This document shows positions 1 through 8,493 of a stretch of 30,883 nt of DNA, in pieces; positions within the stretch are counted from its first letter, which is position 1; each line of letters starts with the position of its first letter. The position numbers were made by a program, and so were the translations under genes. The notes beneath the pieces are model-generated. The model saw only the letters and a program-made list of their open reading frames with translations, searched no databases and was not told the origin of the DNA. Source of the stretch: JAVBOP01 sp031550405 (lineage in GTDB: Bacteria > Bacteroidota > Ignavibacteria > Kapaibacteriales > UBA2268); the NCBI GenBank assembly GCA_031550405.1, contig JAVBOP010000121.1, positions 1 through 30,883 on the forward strand, written 5' to 3'.

Positions 1-410
1 CCAGCAGGCATCTCAAAATTATTGAATATTTAGGCTATGTTTTTATTTTTGACAATATTTCAAAAAATATGAATATTTTTTTATTTTTTTGAAAATCCTG
101 CGACCTCCAGCAAAATTTAATATTGCACTTAAGTACAGCGGTTTACATCCATTATAAATATCATATTTATTTGATAAATTTGTTTTGTAAAGTCTGAATA
201 CATATTTATCTATTTATAATTCAGTCGCTGTCAAAAGATTTTGCAAACTGTTTTGCAGCTGGTCATAACTCAGCAAAACAATGTGCGAAAGACGGAATGA
301 GGTCGAGTGAATAAATTTAAATTAATAATTTTGGACGGTGGAGCATTTCACAAAGCAAAATCTTTGCAATCGCAGGATAATATGTGGCTTATGTTTTACC
401 TGCTTATAGG
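1..410. other. AT-rich intergenic region, no gene seen
   Basis: No supportable reading frame lies here. The region is strongly A/T rich with long T and A runs in the first 100 bases. An 8-bp perfect inverted repeat (TGTTTTGC at 249-256 and GCAAAACA at 273-280, 16-base loop) could form a hairpin. A second imperfect hairpin (372-380 with 396-403) lies just past the stop of the minus-strand gene that ends at 411, and might act as a weak terminator although no clear U-tract follows. An ATG on the minus strand at 9-11 runs off the left edge and is too short to judge. Confidence 0.5.
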
Positions 411-1166
411 TTATGCTACAAAATTCTTCATTATGCCCAAGGCAGAAGAATTGTCGTAACCATAAGTGGTTTTAATGCGGTTTTGCATGAATTTGTCGTT
501 GGGTAAACCATTGCCTGTTAAGGATTTAGCGTTGGTATCAGCGGAATTATCGGTGGGTGTCCCGCCTTCAGTATTCCATTTTTCTTCTGTAAGCTGTCTC
601 CTTGCATCTGACTCCGTGCGCCTTGCCGTCGCTGCCACTGAATAATCCTGACTTGAAGGGTCAGCAGGTGCCATTGCGGCTGCAATAACCTGCTGCATTT
701 TTGTTATGGTTTTTTCAGGGTCTTCCTCAGGCGACATATCGATGTTCACCTCACCACCACTGGCATACTGCTTGCCGTCCGGACCTGTTGCATAGGTATA
801 TGTCGCTCCACCCTGCACCAAACCGCCACCCGCAGCGATATGAGCCTGTTCGTGAGTCCGCACTTCTCTGTCTCGAGCTTTCAATTCATCGATTTTTTGT
901 TCGTCTTCATCAGATAAGTCATTATTTTCCGCACTGTTACCGGCATTTTCTTTGCCAATTGTATTGTATTTTGGATTGGTCTTCGCTTCATACTCTTTAA
1001 CTTTACCATAATCAATATCAAGTATATCTTGCGGAGCTATTTTGGCGGCAGGATCAATTGCAGACACTGCCACAGACTTGCTTTTAGGGCTTTGATTAAA
1101 GCCGTAAGCAAGCAGGCTTCCGATATAATTTGCAGCGGACGAATCATTAATTGCAGATACATTCAT
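411..1166 (-). CDS. SprA-related putative metalloprotease
   Basis: This 251-residue protein resembles the SprA-related putative metalloprotease family, known mostly from sequence; the substrate is unknown. The key visible feature is the zinc-metallopeptidase type motif HEQAH at residues 105-109, in the context EVRTHEQAHIAAGG. It is followed by a Gly/Tyr-rich segment (TYTYATGPDGKQYASGGEV) and an Ala-rich helix with AAAMAPADPS and the conserved-looking SVAATARR stretch. The first 100 residues are polar and low in complexity, without a signal peptide or transmembrane segment, so the protein is probably cytoplasmic or exported by a non-Sec route. It stands alone: the next gene upstream on the same strand is 165 bases away. 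Family assignment is fairly sure; protease activity is inferred from the HExxH motif only. Confidence 0.8.
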   Translation of the reverse strand: MNVSAINDSSAANYIGSLLAYGFNQSPKSKSVAVSAIDPAAKIAPQDILDIDYGKVKEYEAKTNPKYNTIGKENAGNSAENNDLSDEDEQKIDELKARDREVRTHEQAHIAAGGGLVQGGATYTYATGPDGKQYASGGEVNIDMSPEEDPEKTITKMQQVIAAAMAPADPSSQDYSVAATARRTESDARRQLTEEKWNTEGGTPTDNSADTNAKSLTGNGLPNDKFMQNRIKTTYGYDNSSALGIMKNFVA

Positions 1167-1291
1167 AGCAATTGCCTGTATGACAGAACATTAGATTTGA
1201 TATTAAGATATTTAAAGTATACGTTAGTAAGATATAGACGAAAGTACCGCATGAATTATTTTGCTTTTTAGAGAAGACATGATTATTTATG

Positions 1292-1326
1292 AAAAAAAAT
1301 TAATAAATATCATTGAGTGATATTTT
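1292..1326 (-). terminator. Likely terminator of the glutathione peroxidase-like gene
   Basis: An 8-bp stem (1305-1312 with 1318-1325, loop of five) lies six bases past the stop codon of the minus-strand gene that ends at 1332. Read on the minus strand it is followed after a short spacer by eight U (A-run at 1293-1300). The stem is A/T rich, so strength is uncertain. Confidence 0.4.
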
Positions 1327-1331
1327 AATTT

Positions 1332-1895
1332 CTATAGATATGTGATGTCGTTAAGGAGATGCTGGATTCTATGTTCTATTTGCAGCGGACGAACGGTGGC
1401 ATCAAAGCAATCAGCCACAGCACCGCTCCTGTCTATCAAAAATTTCGTGTAGTTCCATTTGATAGAATTGTCAGTATAAGTGTCTTCGTACTTTGCTTTC
1501 ATCGCCCTGTGAAACAGCTTTGCTTTCAAATTATTGGAAGATTTTATGGCAGGCGAATTTTCCGATAAATACCTGAACAAAGGATGAATTTCGTCGCCGC
1601 GTACGTGGCATTTATCCGCAAACGGGAAAGTAACGCTATGCTTTCTGATGCAAAATTGCTTAATTCTTTCAACGCTTTCCGCATGCATGTCATCGTTAAA
1701 TTCGTCCGTTGGAAAGGCGATAACCGTAAAACCACTGTCATTATATTTTTCATACAGCGCTTCCAGTTCGGAAAGCTGGTCTGCGAAAACACATCGCGAA
1801 GCAATATTCACAATGAGAATAACATTGTATAAATACTCGCCTATAACCCCTTCAGAGCCATCAATTTTGGTAAATGAAAAATCATAAATGGACAT
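1332..1895 (-). CDS. Divergent glutathione peroxidase-like protein
   Basis: The 187-residue product has the thioredoxin-fold layout of the glutathione peroxidase family, which reduces peroxides with thiols, usually thioredoxin in bacteria. Visible family landmarks are VNIASRC with the peroxidatic Cys35, the YEKYNDSGFTVIAFP strand, the QFC segment with Cys82 (usual resolving-Cys region), VTFPFADK, HPLFRYL, and the IKWNYTKFLIDR motif giving Trp147 and Asn148 of the catalytic tetrad. The family's FPxNQF motif reads FPTDEF (residues 61-66), so the usual catalytic Gln is Glu65. There is no signal peptide, so it is likely cytoplasmic. It is divergent from the T9SS cargo gene at 2101. Family membership is confident; full peroxidase activity is less sure because of the Gln-to-Glu change. 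Confidence 0.82.
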   Translation of the reverse strand: MSIYDFSFTKIDGSEGVIGEYLYNVILIVNIASRCVFADQLSELEALYEKYNDSGFTVIAFPTDEFNDDMHAESVERIKQFCIRKHSVTFPFADKCHVRGDEIHPLFRYLSENSPAIKSSNNLKAKLFHRAMKAKYEDTYTDNSIKWNYTKFLIDRSGAVADCFDATVRPLQIEHRIQHLLNDITYL

Positions 1896-2100
1896 GACAA
1901 GCTGTGATAAGTGTGAAAAAACAATGTGAATTTACATGACGTAAATATCAGTACAGTATTGCGTCATTGAAAAACATTTTGCTCATATATGAAATTAGTA
2001 AAAAAAACTTTGCCAAATAGAAAAAATGTGTTAAATTAGACGCATTACACAGTAATTATACTTTAAAACATATGTTTAATATTAATCAAAGGATTTAAAA

Positions 2101-4254
2101 ATGAAAACTTTAAAACTATTTACAGCTTTAGTTTTAGCTGTAATCATCAGTGTTAGCTCAGCCCATGCTGATTTTCCAAAAATTCCTGTAATGGAAAGGT
2201 TTACAGGAGTAAACTGCGGACCATGCGCAAAATATAATGCCGAAGGGTATGACACTTTTGCCAGTTCTTATAGTGGTACCCTTACTATAATAACATACTT
2301 TTTACAAGTAGGTCAATCTCCGCAAGATCCTTTTTATTACTTCAACATTGAGTTAAATGGAGGTAGAGCTACATACTGCGGTGTTAATACGGTACCTTCT
2401 GTAATTATTGATGGAGTAAACAAAGGGACGCCTAGTTCTACTGCATTAGAATCAACTGTCGATTCTATTTTAGCGACACGGTCACCAATGCAAATTACTC
2501 CTACAATTACACTTGATGCAGATAATAACGCAACAGTAAATGTGGAAGTTCTTTCTGAAACTGAAATGGAAAATGTTACATTACAAGTAATGATTCTTGA
2601 GGCTGCAAAACATTATACTACAGCACCGGGTAGTAATGGAGAAAAAGACTTTTATTATATAGCTCGTTACGCCTTGCCAAATGCTACCGGTGAGACATTC
2701 TCAATTGGAGCAAATGAAACAAAAACTTTTACTCGTTCACAAGCGATAGATATTTCCAAAATTGATAAAAAAGAATTGTATGTTATTGCATTTGTACAAA
2801 ACAATACCAGCAAAGCAATAATACAATCTGGTACATCTACTAATTTTGAACCCATGATACTCTCAGTAACTCAGGATGATGTGTATAATAAAGTTGTTCC
2901 TGGAACAGCCATACAACACTCTATGCAGTTAAAAAATACATCAAACATTCCTGTTGATGTTACATTGACTCCGTTCAGTGTACCAGATGATTGGTCGTAT
3001 TCTGTAGAAGCTCCAACAACAATTTCACTTGCTGTGGGTGAAACGAAAACTATAGATTATTCTGTTTTATACTCAGGTACAACCGTTAGCCTTTCTGAAA
3101 ACGGATATTTATTAACTCTTAAAGAATCTGAAGAAAAACCAAATACATTTTATAGTGCCGTAGACTCAAAAACTTTTCATATAGATATCACTAATAACGT
3201 AAAATATGCTTATTTATATGACGGTAAATTAAGTGGCTATAATTCTTATGTAACTAACTTAGAATCTTGGACTAAAGCTACTTATTTTGAGAATAGCTTA
3301 ATGCCTATACCAATGGTTTCATTTGATTTATTTACTTCTAATATACTTGATGGATTAGAATTTGTAGGACTTACTATTGATGATAATAACAAATTCTCTC
3401 TAGTAAACTATGGAAAGAATTATATTTTCCCTAAATTGACTTCTTTAATGAACAACAATACTAAAGTTTATTTTTCTGCAGGATTACAATTTGCAATAGC
3501 TAATGACGCAGGAAACAAGCAATACTATCCAACAGAATGTCAAGCTATAATTGATTTTTATAAAAACCAATTTGCTGTTGTTAATACTGTAAGCCCGTAC
3601 TACATACCGTTACTCAATGGTACCACTCTTTCTTCCATGACCATAAATGGTGTTACTGATGATCCTATTTCCAACGGTAAATCATACATAGTTAATAGCG
3701 CTTATTCTCAATCGTATCCTTGTTATGCACCTTATTCTGATTTTTATCAAATTGACAATGTCAATACAACATCTACTGTTTTCAATGGGCAATCAGGCAT
3801 TTCAGCAGCTCCTGTAATAATGAAATACCAAGATGCAACAGATAATGCAAAAAATAGAAGAGTGCTTTCAGGCTTTGATTTCCAAGGACTTCCACCTGCA
3901 AACAAAGATGAATTGACAAATAATATCGTTGATTGGTTATTTGCTGATGGATCTATAGAAGATGGCGAAACTAATTTGTCCACTAAAAATGGCGTGAAAC
4001 TTGCAGCAAGCCCAAATCCGATGTTGACAACCTCACATCTTGTTATCACAAACGAAAATGATATGGATACATACGCTAAAGTGTATTTGCTTGACGTATC
4101 CGGCAAAAAAGTTTATGACATTTTTGATGGCACGCTTACCATTGGAGCCAACAATTTTGACTTAAATGCAAATAACATTAGCGCTGGTAAATATTTCTTA
4201 GTTGCCGAGACAGCAACAGGCAAAACCTTTATGTCTATTGTTATCAACAAATAA
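2101..4254 (+). CDS. T9SS-exported Omp28-like protein with CGPC thioredoxin-like motif
   Basis: A 717-residue secreted protein. Residues 1-23 are a Sec signal peptide ending SSAHA before DFPK. Immediately after comes MERFTGVNCGPCAKYN (Cys39 and Cys42), the thioredoxin-like CxxC found in Omp28-related and TlpA-like outer-surface proteins of Bacteroidota. Residues about 265-345 look like an Ig-like domain (LKNTSNIPVDVTLTPF). The last ~75 residues are a type A T9SS sorting domain (SPNPMLTTSHLVI, YLLDVSGKKVYD, ISAGKYFLVAET, final VINK), so the protein should cross the outer membrane through T9SS. The ATG is supported by AAAGGA at 2088-2093, seven bases upstream. Redox activity at the cell surface is inferred from CGPC only. 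The gene ends at a terminator shared with the convergent foldase gene. Confidence 0.87.
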   Translation: MKTLKLFTALVLAVIISVSSAHADFPKIPVMERFTGVNCGPCAKYNAEGYDTFASSYSGTLTIITYFLQVGQSPQDPFYYFNIELNGGRATYCGVNTVPSVIIDGVNKGTPSSTALESTVDSILATRSPMQITPTITLDADNNATVNVEVLSETEMENVTLQVMILEAAKHYTTAPGSNGEKDFYYIARYALPNATGETFSIGANETKTFTRSQAIDISKIDKKELYVIAFVQNNTSKAIIQSGTSTNFEPMILSVTQDDVYNKVVPGTAIQHSMQLKNTSNIPVDVTLTPFSVPDDWSYSVEAPTTISLAVGETKTIDYSVLYSGTTVSLSENGYLLTLKESEEKPNTFYSAVDSKTFHIDITNNVKYAYLYDGKLSGYNSYVTNLESWTKATYFENSLMPIPMVSFDLFTSNILDGLEFVGLTIDDNNKFSLVNYGKNYIFPKLTSLMNNNTKVYFSAGLQFAIANDAGNKQYYPTECQAIIDFYKNQFAVVNTVSPYYIPLLNGTTLSSMTINGVTDDPISNGKSYIVNSAYSQSYPCYAPYSDFYQIDNVNTTSTVFNGQSGISAAPVIMKYQDATDNAKNRRVLSGFDFQGLPPANKDELTNNIVDWLFADGSIEDGETNLSTKNGVKLAASPNPMLTTSHLVITNENDMDTYAKVYLLDVSGKKVYDIFDGTLTIGANNFDLNANNISAGKYFLVAETATGKTFMSIVINK

Positions 4255-4268
4255 GGAAAAGGCATTAA

Positions 4269-4300
4269 CAAAAAAAACCTCGCATTGGCGAGGTTTTTTT
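4269..4300. terminator. Bidirectional rho-independent terminator
   Basis: The stem CCTCG (4278-4282) pairs with CGAGG (4289-4293) around a six-base loop and is flanked by an A-run on the left and a T-run on the right. The stem can extend by A-T pairs, and a U-tract is made on either strand. It sits between the convergent genes ending at 4254 (plus) and 4321 (minus) and can serve both. Confidence 0.85.
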
Positions 4301-4320
4301 ATGTATTGTTTGGGAATGTT

Positions 4321-6381
4321 TTAAAAAATATCATTTATGGCTTTGTTATTTATTGTAACTTTGTGAGCCTTTTTCAGGGCTTCAAGCCAAGCTGTGTCAA
4401 GCTTCTTTTGATAAATAGTCTGAACACGCGGAGCAATATCCGGTATGGCTTCTTCAAATGTCTTTTTGCGTGCAGGCTCAAATTTATTTAACTTGACAAT
4501 AGAATAACCATTTTCATATTTGAACACTTCAGAAATATTGCCTTCTTTGAGCTTCAATTCTTCTGCCTTTTGAGCTAACTTGTTTTTATCGGCGGTTACA
4601 AAACCATAATGCCCTTTCTTGTCTCTGTATTTGTTTCTTTGCGTATACTCTGTTGCAGCGGAATCAAAAGTAATTTTTCCTGAATGAATATCGCTCAAAA
4701 CTCGATTTAGCGCAGTGTCTGAAAGCATAAATATTTCGCTTATGTCATATTGTGCAGGTCGCTTCAAATCCATAGTAGTTGTATCATAAAATTTTCGAGC
4801 AAACGCCGAATCAAACTTAAGTTTACTCCAGACATTGACTTCCTCCATTTTGAATAACAATATACCGTCGCGAAATTCATTTAAAATATCAACAAATTGC
4901 GGATATTGCTTGTCAAGAGTTTTAACAGCTTCTTCCAAAACTACTGGCTCATATAGCTTGTGTATGGCTTTTTTAAATCCTTCATTATTCGTTGCAGTAA
5001 CTTTTAATTCCGGCTTTACAATTAAATTTTGAATGAAATCACCAATAGAATAAGTTTTATTTAATAAATCATACAATGGCTTTGCTTTTATATCGGCTGG
5101 TATTTTATTGGCAAAAGATGTATCAAGCGTCGTTTTGGTCGAATCATAGTAACTTAGCAACAACCGATAATTTGCATCGTTAAGCTTGTATTTACAAAGA
5201 CTTACAGCAAGCGAATCTATATATTTCTCATAATCGTTTTTATAATACATCTTGCGGTAGGTTGTTTTGATTTCATCTTTTTCAAAATCTGCTGGAAAAA
5301 CAACCGTGCTGTCTCTGCGGATTATATGATAGCCATATTTCGATGTAATTGGCTTGGAAACTTGATTGTTTTCCAATTGAAATGCAGCGGTCTCAACCTC
5401 TGTAACTATTTGCTCGCCCGAACCTTTTAAGCCCGTAGAGCGGGAATATATGCCTATAAAGCCATCCTTGACAGCTGATAGCTTATCGGTTGAATATTTT
5501 CTCGCCAGCTGTTTAAAATCTGCACCCTGTTGCAATTGTAAATATAAACTGTCCACCAATTTTTTGGCGGCTGCAGAATCTGCAATTATAGTTCCCTTTT
5601 CAGGATTATCATTACTATAAGGAATCAAAATATGGCTGATTGCGATAAATTCGCGAGGCTTCTCATCAAGCAGCTTTATAATAAAATATCCAAAATCATT
5701 TTTAACCGGCTTTTTAGTATACTCGCCAACTCGCAATCTGGCAACGGCATCTTCTAATACTTTTTGTATTTTTAAGCCAGTAATATAGACAGGCAGCGTT
5801 CCGCCCTGTTCCGCCGTAACAGTATCTGTCGAATATTTTCTCGCAACAAAATCAAAACTGCCGCCATTGTGCAACTCTTTTAATGCTGCTGTAATATTTT
5901 TATATGCTTCAGCGGTATCACCCGATGGAGAAAATGGTATCATTATAAGCGCTATTTTTTTATCATACTTACGCAATTCAGTATAACGCTTCACAGCCGG
6001 TTCAACAATAGCTTGCTCAAGCAGATACGACTCCGCAAGCAGTTTGCGATTATTTTGCACTTCAGCCACAATCGCAGAGTCTTTATCCAATCCTTTGCTA
6101 ATACCGTCAATTACCTTTAACTTATAGTTTAGATACAGGTTTATAAAGTCCATAGCGCTGTCTTTTGAAATTTTTTCAAAAGATGTGCCTTGGCTCATAG
6201 AATTTTTTTCAAATGCCTTTTTCAAATCCCCAAAAGTAATTTTGGTTGCATCTATAGTAATAATGGTTGTAGTATCATTGATATTTTTTGCCGATTTTTT
6301 TTGAGAATACAGCGGCAAAGCGATGATAGACACTAAAATAACTGACAATAACTTGTGGTACATTTTCAAACTGTTCTCCAT
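4321..6381 (-). CDS. Periplasmic peptidylprolyl isomerase with three parvulin-type domains (PpiC/SurA-like)
   Basis: The 686-residue product is a SurA/PpiD-like folding factor that should isomerise prolyl bonds and chaperone outer membrane or secreted proteins in the periplasm. An N-terminal hydrophobic segment (LLSVILVSIIALPLYSQ) is a signal peptide. Two clear parvulin (rotamase) domains lie at about residues 142-238 and 246-357; both show the FxxxARKYSTD motif, a Gly-rich turn and a terminal FGYFIIK or YGYHIIR strand. A third, degenerate copy lies near 555-645 (SAATEYTQRN, KKGHYGFVT, ENGYSIVKL). The initial Met has no Shine-Dalgarno, whereas Met7 (6361-6363) is preceded by GGAGA and gives a more usual signal peptide, so translation may start at 6363. 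It stands alone and converges with the T9SS cargo gene. Family is secure; client proteins are unknown. Confidence 0.88.
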   Translation of the reverse strand: MENSLKMYHKLLSVILVSIIALPLYSQKKSAKNINDTTTIITIDATKITFGDLKKAFEKNSMSQGTSFEKISKDSAMDFINLYLNYKLKVIDGISKGLDKDSAIVAEVQNNRKLLAESYLLEQAIVEPAVKRYTELRKYDKKIALIMIPFSPSGDTAEAYKNITAALKELHNGGSFDFVARKYSTDTVTAEQGGTLPVYITGLKIQKVLEDAVARLRVGEYTKKPVKNDFGYFIIKLLDEKPREFIAISHILIPYSNDNPEKGTIIADSAAAKKLVDSLYLQLQQGADFKQLARKYSTDKLSAVKDGFIGIYSRSTGLKGSGEQIVTEVETAAFQLENNQVSKPITSKYGYHIIRRDSTVVFPADFEKDEIKTTYRKMYYKNDYEKYIDSLAVSLCKYKLNDANYRLLLSYYDSTKTTLDTSFANKIPADIKAKPLYDLLNKTYSIGDFIQNLIVKPELKVTATNNEGFKKAIHKLYEPVVLEEAVKTLDKQYPQFVDILNEFRDGILLFKMEEVNVWSKLKFDSAFARKFYDTTTMDLKRPAQYDISEIFMLSDTALNRVLSDIHSGKITFDSAATEYTQRNKYRDKKGHYGFVTADKNKLAQKAEELKLKEGNISEVFKYENGYSIVKLNKFEPARKKTFEEAIPDIAPRVQTIYQKKLDTAWLEALKKAHKVTINNKAINDIF

Positions 6382-6552
6382 TTACTAAAATTAATTTTTA
6401 TTAATAAATCATATAAATATACATAATAGAGCAACAAATATAGCAAAAAAAAGCGATATTTACGAATATTTATAACACCATTCAGCAAGATTAAACACCA
6501 TATCTTTTATTTATATTATAATAAAACAGCTGCGAAAATTGAAAAATATGCT

Positions 6553-6560
6553 TATTTTTG
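6553..6560 (+). promoter_or_regulatory. Possible -7 promoter box (TATTTTTG)
   Basis: TATTTTTG matches the Bacteroidota primary sigma factor -7 box TAnnTTTG and is followed by CAATG, a typical start context. It lies about 96 bases before the ATG at 6656. No clear -33 TTTG/TTG was found at the usual 17-23 base spacing, so this rests on one box. Confidence 0.4.
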
Positions 6561-6655
6561 CAATGGTAAGGCATGTCGGCAAATTGATGCTGATATAGAA
6601 AATTGTCCAATACAGCGATACTGTACGCACTTGTTCGCATATTTCAAGAAAATTT

Positions 6656-7402
6656 ATGAAACACTATCTTTTTATTTTTTTATTGTTTACTTCAATACAT
6701 GCAATTTCTGTTTGTGAGCCTGTCATAAAAAAAGCCACAGCAAATATAAACTTCAATACAATCCAGCTATTAGGCGATAATGTCTCCAAGCAGCACATGT
6801 TTGTTACGCTCTCGCAAGGCAACCAAATATATCCCGGCGGCGGATTGCGTTTTATACAGCCCGGATTTGATTTGTCAGCCATATTTTTTCTTGATACGAA
6901 TTTGAAACATCGTACAATCGCAGGATTGGAATATTTATCCATGACATCAAAAGAAATTTTGCCTATGTCTTTGACGGCATATTATTATGCTCGACATGAT
7001 ATTTCCTTGTTTGACATATACTTGGGCTATCATTACGCTTTTTGGTGCATTGGATTTCAAGACACAAAAGTATATGCTGGACCGGAAATAATGTTTAATA
7101 CAATGCCTGTAAATGAATATGAAAAAGGCATAAAATATCAAAATTCTCCCCAAAACGATCTTGTACAGGAATCTGTTAGTAAACCCTTTGCATTTAGGAT
7201 TGGCGGGCGTATTAAGTTAGGTATCGAAGGAAAATTATATGAAAATATTTTAGCAAATATTGGCTTTACTGGTGGCATATATAATCTATTGCTACGGGAT
7301 GACGCCACCGGCGAACTTTTTAACAGGCAAAGCAAATATGACACAGAAGAGGCATTCCAGCCGTTTTATAATTTCAGCATCGGCATTCAATACAGATTTT
7401 AA
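6656..7402 (+). CDS. Predicted outer membrane beta-barrel protein
   Basis: I do not recognise a specific family. The 248-residue protein has an N-terminal signal peptide (MKHYLFIFLLFTSIHAISVC, cleavage probably near residue 20; a Cys follows the hydrophobic stretch but a lipobox is not convincing). The rest is alternating hydrophobic/aromatic strands with Gly-rich turns (PGGGLRFIQPGFDLSAIFFL, FAFRIGGRIKLGIEGKL, NIGFTGGIYNLLL). It ends in FSIGIQYRF, with the terminal Phe typical of BAM-assembled barrels. It is followed after 17 bases by the GT9 gene and then lpxH, so it is probably the first gene of an envelope operon. A porin, a small OmpW/OmpA-like barrel or an LPS-related barrel are all possible. 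Confidence 0.7.
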   Translation: MKHYLFIFLLFTSIHAISVCEPVIKKATANINFNTIQLLGDNVSKQHMFVTLSQGNQIYPGGGLRFIQPGFDLSAIFFLDTNLKHRTIAGLEYLSMTSKEILPMSLTAYYYARHDISLFDIYLGYHYAFWCIGFQDTKVYAGPEIMFNTMPVNEYEKGIKYQNSPQNDLVQESVSKPFAFRIGGRIKLGIEGKLYENILANIGFTGGIYNLLLRDDATGELFNRQSKYDTEEAFQPFYNFSIGIQYRF

Positions 7403-7419
7403 TATTTCTATAGATTTTT

Positions 7420-8493
7420 ATGAATAAAAATATTGTTAATTACAATTGTCGCTTTTTTCGCGGAGATATTCCGTGTTTGCCTCACAAACAAAATCAGAAA
7501 AAATGCTATAATTGCGATGAATTTTCGCCGATAAATTTTAAAATATTAATCATTAAACTGGCTGCGATTGGCGATGTCATTCGAACTACGCCGCTATTGC
7601 ACCTGTTGCAAAAGCAACATCCGCACGCACAAATCCATTGGATTACAAATACGCCCGATATTTTGCCTCAAGAAGTTGATAAAAAATATAAATTTAATTT
7701 TGAATCAGTACTGACATTACAAGCCACTTATTTTAATCAAGTTATAAATCTTGATAAAGATTATCATGCTTGCGCTTTAACCAATCAAATTAATGCTGGC
7801 GAAAAGTTTGGCTTTTATTTAAAAAACGGTGTGCCAGCCCCTATCAATCAATCTGCTGAAACTAAATATTTAACAGGACTTTTTGACGACGTAAGTCAAG
7901 AAAATACTAAATCTTACGTTGAAGAAATATTTGAAATTTACGGGCATTCATATTTTGGCGAAGAATATATATTGGATGAGCCCCAAAATATTGAATGGAA
8001 TATTCAAAATAATAATAAAAAAATTATTGGATTGAACACAGGTTGTGGCGAACGCTGGATTTCGCGTTTATGGAAAACAGAATACTGGATTGAACTGATC
8101 GAATTATTAAAAAAAATTAATTATTTCCCGCTGCTACTTGGAGGCGAACAGGAGCATGTTCGCAACACGCAGATTGCCAAAATTACAGGTGCTGAATACA
8201 AAGGATTTTTTCCGCTGAAAGACTTTATCTCCCTTATGAATCAATGTGATACAGTTGTAACGGCTGTAACGATGGGATTGCATATTGCAATTGGGCTGAA
8301 AAAAAATGTCATTTTAATGAACAATATTTTTAATCCAAATGAATTTGAATTGTATAATCGTGGAAAAATTGTTCAGCCAATGAAAAAATGTATGTGCTAT
8401 TTCGCTCCTAAATGTAAAAATGAAGAATATTTTTGCCTCGACAGCTTGACACCACAAATGCTAATTGATGCTTTGCAGGGAATTAAAAAATGA
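7420..8493 (+). CDS. Glycosyltransferase family 9 (ADP-heptose:LPS heptosyltransferase-like)
   Basis: The 357-residue protein belongs to GT9, whose members transfer heptose from ADP-heptose to LPS core at the inner face of the cytoplasmic membrane. The family hallmark ILIIKLAAIGDVIRTTPLL starts near residue 43. The C-terminal nucleotide-sugar half shows GLNTGCGERWISRLW, LLLGGEQE and TAVTMGLHIAIGLKKNVI, matching the usual sugar-nucleotide binding stretches. Two Cys clusters stand out: C10, C19, C29 and C32 in the N-terminal extension and C324, C326, C332 and C339 near the C-terminus, possibly a metal site or disulfide set. It lies 17 bases after the barrel gene and overlaps lpxH by ATGA. The family is sure; the acceptor sugar is unknown. 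Confidence 0.9.
   Translation: MNKNIVNYNCRFFRGDIPCLPHKQNQKKCYNCDEFSPINFKILIIKLAAIGDVIRTTPLLHLLQKQHPHAQIHWITNTPDILPQEVDKKYKFNFESVLTLQATYFNQVINLDKDYHACALTNQINAGEKFGFYLKNGVPAPINQSAETKYLTGLFDDVSQENTKSYVEEIFEIYGHSYFGEEYILDEPQNIEWNIQNNNKKIIGLNTGCGERWISRLWKTEYWIELIELLKKINYFPLLLGGEQEHVRNTQIAKITGAEYKGFFPLKDFISLMNQCDTVVTAVTMGLHIAIGLKKNVILMNNIFNPNEFELYNRGKIVQPMKKCMCYFAPKCKNEEYFCLDSLTPQMLIDALQGIKK

Noticed and set aside
241..310. Possible small RNA around the 8-bp hairpin near the left edge
   Set aside because: One short stem with a large loop, no terminator run and no match to an RNA family I know; left as a note in the intergenic entry.
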